Counted from the stretch's first letter, positions 25,030 to 36,292 are shown. The stretch: DNA of 64,000 bases from JALYNX01 sp963749415 (GCA_963749415.1 CAVVMG010000001.1:434001-498000), one strand, 5' to 3'. The notes: generated from the letters alone by a model not told the origin. Program-made: numbers and translations.

Positions 25030-27351
25030 TCAGCCCCGGAAGATGTCAGGTGGGATCGGGTCCTGCTGGCGGCGGCGGGCGTTCAGCCCCGACAAGTACT
25101 GCTTGGGGAAGTCGAACCCGGCGTAACCGAGATCGATGGCGGCGTTGAGAGTCCAGTACGGGTCGACCAGGTGCGGCCTGGCGAGGACGCAAAGATCTGC
25201 CCGACCGGACACCAGGATGTTGTGCACGTCGTCGATGCTGGACACCGCGCCCACCGTCATCGTCGGGATCCCCACCTCGTGGCGAATCCGATCGCTGTAC
25301 GGCGTCTGGTAGAGGCGGCCGTAGTCGGGGTCGGCCTCGACGGAGGTCTGCCCTGTCGAAACGTCGATGACGTCACAACCCAACCCCTTCAACTCACCGG
25401 CGAGGACCACCGCGTCGTCACCGTCGAACCCACCCGGGACCCAGTCGGTGGCCGAGATCCGCACCGATATCGGCTTGGAGGAGGGCCAGGCCTCACGCAC
25501 CGCGGCGAACACCTCGAGGGGATAACGCATCCGGTTCTCGAGGACACCCCCGTATTCGTCCCCACGTTGGTTAGACAGTGGGGTCAGGAAACTGGAGACC
25601 AGGTAGCCGTGGGCGAAGTGGAGCTCGAGAAGGTCGAACCCTGCGGCGTCGCCACGCCTGGCAGCCGCCACGTGTTGATCGATGACCAAATCCATGTCGG
25701 CACGATTCATCTCCTTGGGGATCTGGCTGTCCGGCCGATAGGGGATCGGCGAGGGGGCGATCAGGTCCCAGTTCCCCGAGTCCAGAGGTTCGGTGTCCCC
25801 CTCCCACATCAGCTTGGTTGAGCCCTTGCGGCCCGAGTGGCCGATCTGGAGACCGATACAGGAATTGGTGTGCTCGTGGACGAAGTCGACCACGCGGGTC
25901 CATGCCGCGCCCTGTTCGTCGGTCCAGATCCCGGTGCACCCGGGACTGATCCGGCCATCGGCCGAGACACAGGTCATTTCGGTCATCACCAACCCTGCCC
26001 CTCCCACAGCCCGGCTCCCGAGATGCACCAGGTGCCACTCGTTCGGATTCCCCTCGACCGCCGTGTACTGGTCCATCGGGGAGACGACAATCCGGTTGGG
26101 CAGCACCAGCTCACGAAGCCGGAACGGATGGAACATGGGCGGAACGTCGGTCTCGACCGGCTCAGGCACTCCGTGGTCGGCGCGGGCATACCAGGCATCC
26201 ACCTGCTCCATGTAGCCGGCATCGCGCAGGCGGAGGTTGTCGTAAGTGACTCGCTGGCTCCGGGTCAGCATGCTGAAGACGAACTGCTCCGGGTCGAGGT
26301 CCCGGTAGCGGTCCGCACCCTCGAACCACTCGAGGCTGGCGCGGGCCGCTCGCTGCAGGCTCTGGACCTCAGGGCGCCTCGCCCTCTCATACGCGGCGAG
26401 GGCGTCGTCGAGCGGCGCTCCGGCGATCACCACCCCGGCCAGGGCGATGGCGTCCTCCATCGCCAGCTTGGTCCCCGACCCCACCGAGAAATGGGCGGTA
26501 TGAGCCGCATCACCGATGAGGACCACGTTTTCGTGATGCCAGAGGCCACAGGTCACCGTCGGAAAGAGCAGCCACTTCGAGTTGTTCCCCAGCAGCCGGC
26601 GATCTTCGAGGAATTGCGAGAAGATCTCGGAACACCGCTCGATTGCCAGCTCATCGCTGACCCCTGGCGGGAGAGCCTCATCGTCGGTGGCGTCGAGCCC
26701 GAGGGCTGACCAGGTCTCGGGCGAGGTCTCGACGATGAATGTGCTGCCCTCGTCGCTGTAGGGATAGACATGGGCCCAGACCATCCCTGCGGGCGTGTCG
26801 AGGAAGATGAAGTTGAACTCGGGGAACACCTTGTCCGTGCCGAACCAGGCATACCGGTTTCTCCTCTCATCGACGTCGGGCCGGAGCTCGGCGAGGAGCT
26901 GCCTTCGGATCGTCGAATTGGCGCCGTCAGCCCCAACGATCAGGTCGGCTGCGCCGAGTGAGGCGAGACCGGGGAAGTCGACTCCGAACTCCAGCTCGGC
27001 TCCCAGCTCCCGGGCTCGCTCGGTGAGGGTCTCGAGCAGCCGCTTCCGGGAGAGCGCCGAGAACCCGTGACCTCCCGATAGGAAGTCACGTCCATCGGGA
27101 TGGTGGACCCTGATGTCGCCCCAATGACGAAACCCCCGTGCCAGCCGCTCGAAGCTCTCAGGGTCGGCGGCCTCGAAGTTGTCCAGTGTTTCGTCACTGA
27201 ACACGACGCCGAAGCCGTAGGCATCGCCGGGTTGGTTCCGCTCCAAGACCCGCACCTGGTGGCCTTTGTCCTGCTTGGAGAGCATGATCGCCAGATAGAG
27301 CCCGGCCGGGCCCCCACCGACGATCGTGACCTTCATCGGCCCCCTGCTCAT
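25030..27351 (-). CDS. Fused FAD monooxygenase / Old Yellow Enzyme-type reductase (salicylyl-CoA 5-hydroxylase or 2-aminobenzoyl-CoA monooxygenase/reductase-like)
   Basis: 773 residues in two enzymes. Residues 6-390 are a group A flavin monooxygenase: GGGPAGLYLA dinucleotide-binding motif, DLIVGADGANS and VVLIGDAAHTAHFSVGSGTKLAMEDA. Residues about 405-773 are an OYE-like NADH:flavin reductase (FHPFRLRELVLPNRIVVSPM, GFDLLELHFAHGYLVSSFLTPLSN). This fusion and length match 2-aminobenzoyl-CoA monooxygenase/reductase of Azoarcus and bifunctional salicylyl-CoA 5-hydroxylases, which hydroxylate and then reduce CoA-activated aromatics. No CoA ligase or ring-cleavage genes adjoin it. The ATG at 27336 (MKVTIVGGG) is the more family-like start. 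Confidence 0.85.
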   Translation of the reverse strand: MSRGPMKVTIVGGGPAGLYLAIMLSKQDKGHQVRVLERNQPGDAYGFGVVFSDETLDNFEAADPESFERLARGFRHWGDIRVHHPDGRDFLSGGHGFSALSRKRLLETLTERARELGAELEFGVDFPGLASLGAADLIVGADGANSTIRRQLLAELRPDVDERRNRYAWFGTDKVFPEFNFIFLDTPAGMVWAHVYPYSDEGSTFIVETSPETWSALGLDATDDEALPPGVSDELAIERCSEIFSQFLEDRRLLGNNSKWLLFPTVTCGLWHHENVVLIGDAAHTAHFSVGSGTKLAMEDAIALAGVVIAGAPLDDALAAYERARRPEVQSLQRAARASLEWFEGADRYRDLDPEQFVFSMLTRSQRVTYDNLRLRDAGYMEQVDAWYARADHGVPEPVETDVPPMFHPFRLRELVLPNRIVVSPMDQYTAVEGNPNEWHLVHLGSRAVGGAGLVMTEMTCVSADGRISPGCTGIWTDEQGAAWTRVVDFVHEHTNSCIGLQIGHSGRKGSTKLMWEGDTEPLDSGNWDLIAPSPIPYRPDSQIPKEMNRADMDLVIDQHVAAARRGDAAGFDLLELHFAHGYLVSSFLTPLSNQRGDEYGGVLENRMRYPLEVFAAVREAWPSSKPISVRISATDWVPGGFDGDDAVVLAGELKGLGCDVIDVSTGQTSVEADPDYGRLYQTPYSDRIRHEVGIPTMTVGAVSSIDDVHNILVSGRADLCVLARPHLVDPYWTLNAAIDLGYAGFDFPKQYLSGLNARRRQQDPIPPDIFRG

Positions 27352-27417
27352 CTCAGCCCCATTGCCCGAACGTTAGGAGGGTGCCTCCTGGAGTGGCCCT
27401 ATGCCTGCCGGCGCGGG

Positions 27418-28203
27418 CTAGAGCCTCAGCGTCGAGAAGAAGTCATCCCACCACGAGCCAAGCGCATCGATGGTGCTGGAAAACGCCCAGAGCAGGATGA
27501 TGACGAGGGCAACCAGGAGCACGATCGTGGCCAGGTTGCGGACCCTGTACAGCTGGCGCTGCGAGGAATCCTCCATGTAGGAAGGCTCGACCATCGGCGG
27601 TGTGGCTGCGGACAGGACGTAGGGCTCCGGAGGCTCTACGAATCCTGGGGTTGGGGTGGGAGAGGTCGAAGCCATGCTTGAGGTTACCGGTGCCTTCCAC
27701 AACGTGTCGTCGGGTGCCGTTGGTTCCACAGATGGAGCCATTTCGTCTTTGGACGGTTGCGGGCCCGGGGCCGGTTCCGGCTCATTCTCCGCAGCCGGTG
27801 GAGGCGGTAGCTCGGAAACCTCGTCGAGGTCGAGCTCGAACACCGGGTAGTCGTCGACATCAATCGATGTGCCCTTTCGCTCTCCAGCGGCCTGTGCCGC
27901 GGGCGCGGGCACCGACGCGGGACGAGCTTGGGCGCTGAGGCTGGCCAGAGCCTGCTCGACCGTCGGGCTGGTCTCCTCGACCGGCATCTCGAGACCGGCC
28001 TTCTCGAATAGTGAGCGCCTATCGATGTCGAGGACGGCAGCGAGGGCTGCGATCACTGCTCCGTCGCTGGGGACCGACGTGTCCCTCTCCCAGCTTCGGA
28101 TGGTCGTCGCCGAGCGTCCGACCAGCTCGGCGAGCTTCGCCTGGCTCATGCCGAGCTTGGTCCGCCGGTATCGAATGGTCCTTCCGAATGAACGTTCAGG
28201 CAT
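27418..28203 (-). CDS. HTH (XRE)-domain protein with C-terminal membrane anchor
   Basis: 261 residues from ATG 28203; longer in-frame extension upstream is not protein-like. Residues 1-70 are a Cro/C1 helix-turn-helix (IRYRRTKLGMSQAKLAELVGRSATTIRSWERD). A Pro/Glu/Ala-rich disordered linker of about 140 residues follows. One transmembrane helix lies near the end (LATIVLLVALVIILLWAF), with a short outside tail. HTH plus linker plus single TM resembles RodZ, the MreB-linked cell-shape protein, but the TM is far closer to the C-terminus and there is no periplasmic domain, so I do not name it so. Confidence 0.7.
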   Translation of the reverse strand: MPERSFGRTIRYRRTKLGMSQAKLAELVGRSATTIRSWERDTSVPSDGAVIAALAAVLDIDRRSLFEKAGLEMPVEETSPTVEQALASLSAQARPASVPAPAAQAAGERKGTSIDVDDYPVFELDLDEVSELPPPPAAENEPEPAPGPQPSKDEMAPSVEPTAPDDTLWKAPVTSSMASTSPTPTPGFVEPPEPYVLSAATPPMVEPSYMEDSSQRQLYRVRNLATIVLLVALVIILLWAFSSTIDALGSWWDDFFSTLRL

Positions 28204-28356
28204 CTCTTGGCATCGATGGTACAAGTGGTCTTTGATTGCGGAATGGGTCTTTACCCGCGGCAATGGCACTACAGCCCTGGCGATGAGGACTTTCGGCCCT
28301 CGGGGCGCCCCACTCGGCTCCGCTAGGTTTCTCGTGCAGAAGCCAAAGGAGCCCAT

Positions 28357-28794
28357 GTGAGAAGAGCTGCATCGATCGGGGCCATCGTCCTCGGTGTCTT
28401 GTTGATCGTCGGAGGGGTGACCACCTGGTTCGTGGTGGCCGACACCTTGGGCGATCAGAAGATCGTGACCTCTGATGACGCCTGTATGCCCGGACAGCAG
28501 GTTGACGATCCCTTCACCGCGTATTGCCAAGCCAAGGTGATCGAAGAACACTCGCTCGAGGCCACCGGAGGCCTCTACTACGCAGAGTTGGACCGCGAAG
28601 ATCCGTTGCGGGAAACGGCCATGACCGCGTCGTTCCTCCAGGCTTCGTTGTTCACCTCGGTTGTCTCGTTCGGGGTGGCCGTCATGGCGTTTCTGATGGG
28701 CATCGTCTTCATCCTGATCGGCTTGGGGATGCGTGACGTCGAGCAGCATCTGCCGGTCGAAGTCAGCCCACCTCCGCCGGCCGAAACCGTATGA
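28357..28794 (+). CDS. Two-helix membrane protein (often labelled LigA-like), unknown function
   Basis: 145 residues from GTG, with AAAGGAG at 28345-28351. N-terminal TM helix (AIVLGVLLIVGGVTTWFVV), an extracellular segment with two Cys (CMPGQQVDDPFTAYCQAKVIEEH), and a second TM helix (SVVSFGVAVMAFLMGIVFILIG). Similar actinobacterial proteins are commonly labelled aromatic ring-opening dioxygenase LigA, but nothing here is enzymatic: there are no metal ligands in a catalytic arrangement. Convergent with the next gene, overlapping it by 32 bp. Confidence 0.65.
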   Translation: MRRAASIGAIVLGVLLIVGGVTTWFVVADTLGDQKIVTSDDACMPGQQVDDPFTAYCQAKVIEEHSLEATGGLYYAELDREDPLRETAMTASFLQASLFTSVVSFGVAVMAFLMGIVFILIGLGMRDVEQHLPVEVSPPPPAETV

Positions 28795-29152
28795 ACGGGG
28801 CGGTGTCCACGTAGTAGCCGACATTGGCCTCCGCCTTTGCGGGCTCCACGCCCCAATTCTCGGTGAGGGCGCGAATGAGGATGGCGGCCCGCTTCTCTGG
28901 ATCAGGCTCGGTCTCGCCGATCATCGTCACCTCGGCATCCAGGCCTCGCTTCAGGTGAAGGGTGAAGGCGGGATTGGCCTTGATGTTGGCTTCCCAATCG
29001 CGCTTGAAGCCGGGGCGGCCAGTCAGGTAGTACTCCCCGTCGAACTGGTGGAAATAGATCTCGACTCGCCGCGGCAGGCCGGTCTTGCGCCCGGTGGTGA
29101 CGATGTCGGCGATCCCACCCCGATCGAGGGCCTCCTTGATGGTTGTTTCCAT
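28763..29152 (-). CDS. Deazaflavin (F420)-dependent nitroreductase-family protein
   Basis: 129 residues from ATG 29152. The segment IVTTGRKTGLPRRVEIYFHQFDGEYYLTGRPG and WEANIKANPAFTLHLK follow the split-barrel DUF385/Ddn pattern (TTxGRKSGxPR...NLxANP). These are F420H2-dependent reductases in actinobacteria acting on quinones or nitro compounds. The gene is read against the 3' end of the two-helix membrane protein. Confidence 0.7.
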   Translation of the reverse strand: METTIKEALDRGGIADIVTTGRKTGLPRRVEIYFHQFDGEYYLTGRPGFKRDWEANIKANPAFTLHLKRGLDAEVTMIGETEPDPEKRAAILIRALTENWGVEPAKAEANVGYYVDTAPFIRFRPAEVG

Positions 29153-29200
29153 GACATCGGGAACCTCGCACGGCGTGGCGATCTTCCCGACCGGTAGCGT

Positions 29201-30427
29201 GTGACGATGGGTCAGAGAATCGAGGTGTCTGCAGCGCCGATGGGGACGGTGGCCCTGTTCAGCACCGATCGCTCGTTGACCGGCCAGGACGGCATCGGCT
29301 TCACCCCGGGAGCCATCGATAGCGAGGAGCCGCCTGCAGAGCTGGCCCGCCGCCTCATCGCGGCCGACGACGGGATCGACCACGTGTACGTCTTGTCCAA
29401 CACCGTGACGGTGAGGCGGGGCACCGACTGGGACGAAGACTCGGTCGCCGACGCGGCCGAGGTGATCAGCGGGCTCTTTGTCCACTATCCGCCCGCCGAC
29501 AGCTTCGTCTCCGGCGAGGAAGACGAGGCGCTCCGCAGTCAGCACTACAACGCGACCCTGAGCCAGATCCGGGCCCACAACGAGGATCTTTGGGTGATGA
29601 TGGTCCGACCCGACCAGCCGGTCGACCCCTACCTCCCCGGGCAGTACACCACCCTCGCCCTCGGCTACTGGGAGCCACGCTCCGACGAGGCGGTGGAGGA
29701 GCTCCCGCCTGGACAGCGGGCCAAGCTCGCCCGGCGCTCCTATTCGATCTCGAGCTCGATGGTGGACGACGAGGGCAACCTGTTGCAGCCGCGTTGGGAC
29801 GAGGTGGAGTTCTACATCGTCAAGGTGAGGCCCGGAGAGGAAGAGATCCCGGCACTGACGCCCCGCATCTTCATGAAAGGGTTGGGGGACCGGATCTTCA
29901 TGGGACGCAAGTTCACCGGCCGCTACACCCTGGAGGGGGTCCAACCCACCGACAACATCGTGTTCCTGAGCACCGGCACGGGTGAAGCGCCGCAGAACGC
30001 CATGACCCGCGAGTTGTTGAGCCGCGGTCATGAGGGCCCGATCCTCAACCTGGTCTGTGTCCGCTATCGGGATGACCTCGCCTACACCAAACAGCAAGCC
30101 TTGGTCGAAGCGCGGCACCCGACCTACAAGTACGTGGTCCTCACCACCAGGGAGCCCGAAAACGAGGGCAACAAGGTCTACATCCAGGACACGATCACCT
30201 CGGGCCGACTGGAGGAGGAGTTGGGAAGCACGCTCGACCCGGCGAACACCCACGTCTTCCTCTGTGGGAACCCGGCGATGATTGGCCTCCCCAAGTGGGC
30301 CGACGACGAGATGACATTCCCCGCCGAGGTCGGCGTGTGCCAACTCCTCCACGAGCGGGGGTTCACCATCGACCATGGCAAGGCGCGGGGCAACGTCCAC
30401 TACGAGGAGTACTGGAAGGACCGCTGA
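29201..30427 (+). CDS. Ferredoxin-NADP reductase-type flavoprotein with extra N-terminal (Nfu_N-like) domain
   Basis: 408 residues from GTG; ATG at 29207 is equally possible. Residues about 130-408 are an FNR module: RRSYSISSS for FAD, VFLSTGTGEAPQNAM and FLCGNPAMI for NAD(P), and the C-terminal VHYEEYW. It transfers electrons between NAD(P)H and ferredoxin or flavodoxin. Residues 5-105 form an additional alpha/beta domain (PPAELARRL...GIDHVYVLSNTVTVRRGTDW) that resembles the N-terminal domain of Nfu iron-sulfur scaffold proteins. That domain assignment is my inference; the FNR part is secure. Confidence 0.82.
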   Translation: MTMGQRIEVSAAPMGTVALFSTDRSLTGQDGIGFTPGAIDSEEPPAELARRLIAADDGIDHVYVLSNTVTVRRGTDWDEDSVADAAEVISGLFVHYPPADSFVSGEEDEALRSQHYNATLSQIRAHNEDLWVMMVRPDQPVDPYLPGQYTTLALGYWEPRSDEAVEELPPGQRAKLARRSYSISSSMVDDEGNLLQPRWDEVEFYIVKVRPGEEEIPALTPRIFMKGLGDRIFMGRKFTGRYTLEGVQPTDNIVFLSTGTGEAPQNAMTRELLSRGHEGPILNLVCVRYRDDLAYTKQQALVEARHPTYKYVVLTTREPENEGNKVYIQDTITSGRLEEELGSTLDPANTHVFLCGNPAMIGLPKWADDEMTFPAEVGVCQLLHERGFTIDHGKARGNVHYEEYWKDR

Positions 30428-30487
30428 GTTTCACCTGGTAGCGGGGCTATTCGGTGACATACAGGTACGACGAATCGGGAGGATTCC

Positions 30488-31042
30488 ATGGCCGACCTCA
30501 TCTACATCATCAACTCATCACTCGACGGCTACATCGCCGACGAGAACGGCAATTTCGACTGGTCAGAGCCATCCGAGGAGGTGCACGCCTTCTTCAACGA
30601 CTTCCAGCGATCGGTCGGCACCGTGCTCTACGGCCGTCGCATGTACGAGACGATGAGGGTGTGGGACACACTGCTCCTCGACGACATGTCCGAGGTAGAA
30701 CGCGAGTTCGCCGAGGCATGGCGGGCATCCGAGAAGATCGTCTACTCGTCCACCCTGGACGCCGTGCCGGAGCCGCGGACCCGACTGGAGCGGACCTTCG
30801 ACCCCGAAGTGGTCCAGACGATGAAGGACAACGCCGACCGCGACCTGGGCATCGGTGGCCCTGGCCTGGCAGCCGAGGCCATGAGAGCAGGTCTGGTCGA
30901 CCGGTATCAGCTGCGCTTGGTCCCGACGATCGTGGGTGGCGGCACCTCTGCCCTCCCCGACGGGGTCAGGGTCGACCTCGCTCTCAACACGACACGTCGT
31001 TTCGACGACGGCACCGTCCTACTCGACTACAGCCTCCGATGA
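30488..31042 (+). CDS. Dihydrofolate reductase-fold (RibD C-terminal) protein
   Basis: 184 residues. IYIINSSLDGYIADENGNFDW, VLYGRRMYETMRVWD and DLGIGGPGLAAEAMRAGLVDRYQLRLVPTIVGGG are the standard landmarks of the small stand-alone RibD_C/DHFR-like family. NADPH-binding reductase by fold; substrate unknown. Follows the FNR gene in the same direction with GGGAGGA ahead of its ATG. Confidence 0.85.
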   Translation: MADLIYIINSSLDGYIADENGNFDWSEPSEEVHAFFNDFQRSVGTVLYGRRMYETMRVWDTLLLDDMSEVEREFAEAWRASEKIVYSSTLDAVPEPRTRLERTFDPEVVQTMKDNADRDLGIGGPGLAAEAMRAGLVDRYQLRLVPTIVGGGTSALPDGVRVDLALNTTRRFDDGTVLLDYSLR

Positions 31043-31099
31043 ACTGATAGACCGTGGCCGGCATTCACCTGACTCGGGTGGCTGACGCCTATTTCGCCG

Positions 31100-31510
31100 T
31101 CAGCCCTCGGTCGTCCTTTGTGCTTCGTCGTCGCGACGCGCTGCCTCGTAGTGGTCGAGCGCCCGCTTGATCTGCCGACGTTTGGTCTCGGGGAGGAGCT
31201 GGGTGAAAGCGACGACCACAGCGCCGGTCCACAGCGCATAACCGAGCGCATACAGCAGGTCGACCAGTAGTCCAAGGGGCTCCGTCGTCGCCTTCGATTT
31301 GAGCAGATATCCAGCGATGTGGGCCCCTAGGCCAAGGATGACGGCGAGCGCGAGGCTCCAGTACAGAAGCCGCTGCCCGGAGACGTTTCGACGCAACTCC
31401 GGCAGATGCTCCCCGAACCAAGCCCGAACGAGCGGATCGTCGAGTCGTGGGTCGAGATCCTCGTCGGGGGGTGTAGGTGGAGCGCCGCCCCTCGCTCCTT
31501 CTCCGGTCAT
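31100..31510 (-). CDS. Two-helix membrane protein, unknown function
   Basis: 136 residues. Cytoplasmic Asp/Pro-rich N-terminus, two transmembrane helices (LLYWSLALAVILGLGAHIAGYLL and LLVDLLYALGYALWTGAVVVAFTQLL), and a charged C-terminus. I do not recognise a family. It begins 9 bp after the malic-enzyme stop on the same strand and is probably co-transcribed with it. Confidence 0.55.
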   Translation of the reverse strand: MTGEGARGGAPPTPPDEDLDPRLDDPLVRAWFGEHLPELRRNVSGQRLLYWSLALAVILGLGAHIAGYLLKSKATTEPLGLLVDLLYALGYALWTGAVVVAFTQLLPETKRRQIKRALDHYEAARRDDEAQRTTEG

Positions 31511-31519
31511 GTCGAACCT

Positions 31520-33802
<2,283 letters not shown>

Positions 33803-33872
33803 CGAACCCTACCGGCTGGCCGGTTCCGCATCTCGCCGTTGGCCCTGTGACCTGCGAGAATTATGGGGAAGG

Positions 33873-34181
33873 ATGATGACGACGGGGCTGCCCATATTCC
33901 AGGACAACGGCTACAAGGTGATGCCGGGCTGGCGTGTCGGCCATGCTCCCGAGGAGTCAACCACCCGCTCCGGCCTCTTGGTCCCCATGGGGACCAAGGA
34001 CGGCAACGACGCTCTGGCACTCGTCGACGTCCAGACCGGTCAGAGGTTCTGGGCGGTGCCCACCGGGGCCTGGCGCTTCATATGGCCCTCGACAGGCAAA
34101 CCGGTGGTTGCGGTCCGCGAGTCGCAAATCATCGCCGAGGAGGAGTTGGAGCACGTCGGGGACGAGGGTCAGTACCTCTGA
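33873..34181 (+). CDS. Small conserved-looking protein, unknown function
   Basis: About 102 residues from ATG 33873 or 33876, with GGGGAAGG immediately upstream. Soluble, beta-rich and tryptophan-containing (YKVMPGWRVGHAP, RFWAVPTGAWRFIWP). Codon use is like its neighbours. No recognisable domain. It lies between the divergent malic enzyme and hflX, about 70 bp upstream of the latter. Confidence 0.5.
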   Translation: MMTTGLPIFQDNGYKVMPGWRVGHAPEESTTRSGLLVPMGTKDGNDALALVDVQTGQRFWAVPTGAWRFIWPSTGKPVVAVRESQIIAEEELEHVGDEGQYL

Positions 34182-34251
34182 GCTCGGGTAAAACCACCGG
34201 CATCGGCGGATCGAGGCGGCAAACATCACCGCCCCACGCCATTGGCCCTAG

Positions 34252-35559
34252 ATGACCAACGACCGAACATCCCGCAGCAGGCGCAGGCTCACCGCAACCG
34301 TCACCGACCTCGAGGTCAGGGTTCAGCGCGCCTTCTTGGTAGGCGTCGAGCTCCCGGGGATGAGCGGTTTCGAGGCCGAGCGCAGCCTGGACGAGCTGGA
34401 GCTGCTGACCGACACCGCAGGTGCCGAACCGGTCGACCGCGAGCTGGTCAACCGCCGCCAGATCGATCCCGCTACCTACATCGGCTCGGGCAAAGCAGCC
34501 GAGCTGGCGACCCTGACCCGGGCCCTGGACATCGACCTCGTGATCTTCGACAACCCGCTCACTCCCGGCCAGCAGCGCAACCTGCAGAAGCTCTTCGAAT
34601 GTGATGTAGTCGACCGTGAGGCATTGATCCTCGACATCTTCGCCCAGCATGCGACTTCCCGGGTGGGTGCGATCCAGGTGGAGCTGGCTTTGCTCCGCTA
34701 TTACCTCCCCAGGTTGCGGGGCAAGGGAAAGTCGATGTCCCAACAGGGGGCCGGGGTGCTGGCCCGTGGGCCCGGCGAGACCAAGCTGGAGACCGACCGT
34801 CGCCGGATCGTGCAGCGGATATCCAGGCTGGAGCGGGATCTCAAAGAGACGGTTCAACACCGGGCCACCCAGCGCAAGTCGCGGCAGCGATCCGAGATCC
34901 AGCAGGTCTCGATCGTGGGATACACCAATGCCGGCAAATCCACCTTGCTCAACGCGCTGACCGATGCCGGGGCCCTGGTCGAGGACCGCCTCTTCGCCAC
35001 CCTCGATTCCACGGTGCGCCGGTTGGAGCTCCCCGATGGCCGGGTGACGCTGGTCGCCGACACCGTAGGTTTCGTGCGCCGGCTCCCCCATCATCTCGTC
35101 GAGGCCTTTCAATCGACCCTCGCCGAGGTTGCCGAAGCCGACCTCCTGCTCCATGTTGTCGACGGAACAGACGAAGACCCAGCCGGACAGCTGGCTGCGG
35201 TCAGAGAGGTGCTCGCCGAGATCCATGCTGGCTCCATCCCGGACCTGATCGTGGTCAACAAGGTCGACGCCATGACCGAAGTCGAGCAACAGCGCGTGCA
35301 CAACCTCTACCCCGATGCGGTGATGGTGTCGGCGTTGGAAAGCACCGGGCTCAACGACCTATTGGAGCGGGTTGGGGAGATGCTGGCGCCCCCGATGGTG
35401 ACAATGACTCTCGAGATCCCCTACGAGCGAGGCGATGTCGTAGCTGCCGCCCACCGTGCCGGCGAGGTAATCGAGGAGAAGCACGACGATCAGGGCACCA
35501 TCCTCGAGATCCGCGTGCCCGAAAGCGCCCGCTCCCGCTTCGTCGCCTTCAGCCGCTGA
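34252..35559 (+). CDS. hflX: Ribosome-associated GTPase HflX
   Basis: 435 residues. The HflX N-terminal domain includes PATYIGSGKAAEL and FDNPLTPGQQRNLQK, followed by the Gly-rich linker GAGVLARGPGETKLETDRR. The G domain has VGYTNAGKSTLLNAL (G1), DTVGFVRRLPHHLVEAFQSTL (G3) and VVNKVD (G4). HflX splits stalled 70S ribosomes under stress. Full length for the family. Overlaps the convergent glucokinase stop by 11 bp. Confidence 0.95.
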   Translation: MTNDRTSRSRRRLTATVTDLEVRVQRAFLVGVELPGMSGFEAERSLDELELLTDTAGAEPVDRELVNRRQIDPATYIGSGKAAELATLTRALDIDLVIFDNPLTPGQQRNLQKLFECDVVDREALILDIFAQHATSRVGAIQVELALLRYYLPRLRGKGKSMSQQGAGVLARGPGETKLETDRRRIVQRISRLERDLKETVQHRATQRKSRQRSEIQQVSIVGYTNAGKSTLLNALTDAGALVEDRLFATLDSTVRRLELPDGRVTLVADTVGFVRRLPHHLVEAFQSTLAEVAEADLLLHVVDGTDEDPAGQLAAVREVLAEIHAGSIPDLIVVNKVDAMTEVEQQRVHNLYPDAVMVSALESTGLNDLLERVGEMLAPPMVTMTLEIPYERGDVVAAAHRAGEVIEEKHDDQGTILEIRVPESARSRFVAFSR

Positions 35560-36292
35560 CCACGAGGCCTGCGGCTCCGATGATGCCCGCGTTCTTTCGA
35601 AGGGCCGCGGGAACGACCGGAAGGTCGGGGTCGAAGCCACCGGCGAAGTTGTCCCACTTGGAGACCACTCCACCTCCGACAACGATGAGGTCGGGGCTGA
35701 AAAGGCGGGCAACGTGGCCCACGAACTCGTTGGCCCTCTTCCCCCACTCTGGCCAGTCGAGATCTGCCTCGGTCATCGCCTTCGCCGAGTAGTAGAGCTC
35801 CGCAGGCTGGATTCCCCTCAATTCGAGCTGGCCTAGCTCCACGTTGGGGACCAGCCGGCCGTCGCTGAGTAGGGCACTCCCGATACCGGTCCCAAAGGTG
35901 AGCACCACCACCGTCCCAGTGGCCTCTCGAACAGCACCGAACTTGTATTCCCCGAGCCCTGCGGCGTCGGCGTCGTTGATGACAGTGACTTTGCGACCGG
36001 TCGCGGAGGAGAAGAGGTCAACGGCGTTCACGCCGATGCACGAGATGTCGATATTGGACGCCGTGTAGATCCAACCCTCCTTGACCACCGCCGGAAACCC
36101 GATGCCGATCGGGCCCTTGCCGCCCAGCTCCCCGACCAGGGACGCCACGGCTGACGCCAGCCCCTCGGGCGTCGCCGGCTGTGGGGTATCGAACCGGACA
36201 CGGTCCGAGACCAGGGTTCCACTGTCGGTGTCGACCAGGGCCCCTTTGACCCCGGAGCCACCGACATCGATCCCGATCCGAATCCTTGACAC
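35549..36292 (-). CDS. ppgK: Polyphosphate glucokinase (ROK family)
   Basis: About 247 residues from GTG (VSRIRIGIDVGGSGVKGALVD). ROK/actin-fold ATPase landmarks are GIDVGGSG, VINDADAAGLGEYKFGA with the catalytic Asp, LTFGTGIGSAL, and ELGQLELRGIQPAELY with the Glu-rich segment typical of PpgK. Phosphorylates glucose using polyphosphate (and often ATP). Divergent from 6-phosphogluconate dehydrogenase with about 60 bp between them, so glucose phosphorylation and the pentose-phosphate step may share a control region. Confidence 0.88.
   Translation of the reverse strand: MSRIRIGIDVGGSGVKGALVDTDSGTLVSDRVRFDTPQPATPEGLASAVASLVGELGGKGPIGIGFPAVVKEGWIYTASNIDISCIGVNAVDLFSSATGRKVTVINDADAAGLGEYKFGAVREATGTVVVLTFGTGIGSALLSDGRLVPNVELGQLELRGIQPAELYYSAKAMTEADLDWPEWGKRANEFVGHVARLFSPDLIVVGGGVVSKWDNFAGGFDPDLPVVPAALRKNAGIIGAAGLVVSG

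Noticed and set aside
28357..28794. Aromatic ring-opening dioxygenase LigA label
   Set aside because: The protein is two TM helices with a small Cys-containing loop and has no dioxygenase active site.
28763..30400. Long minus-strand open frame of 545 codons across the FNR gene
   Set aside because: It is antisense to a clear FNR reading with all motifs. Only its last 130 codons (the nitroreductase-like gene from ATG 29152) have protein character.
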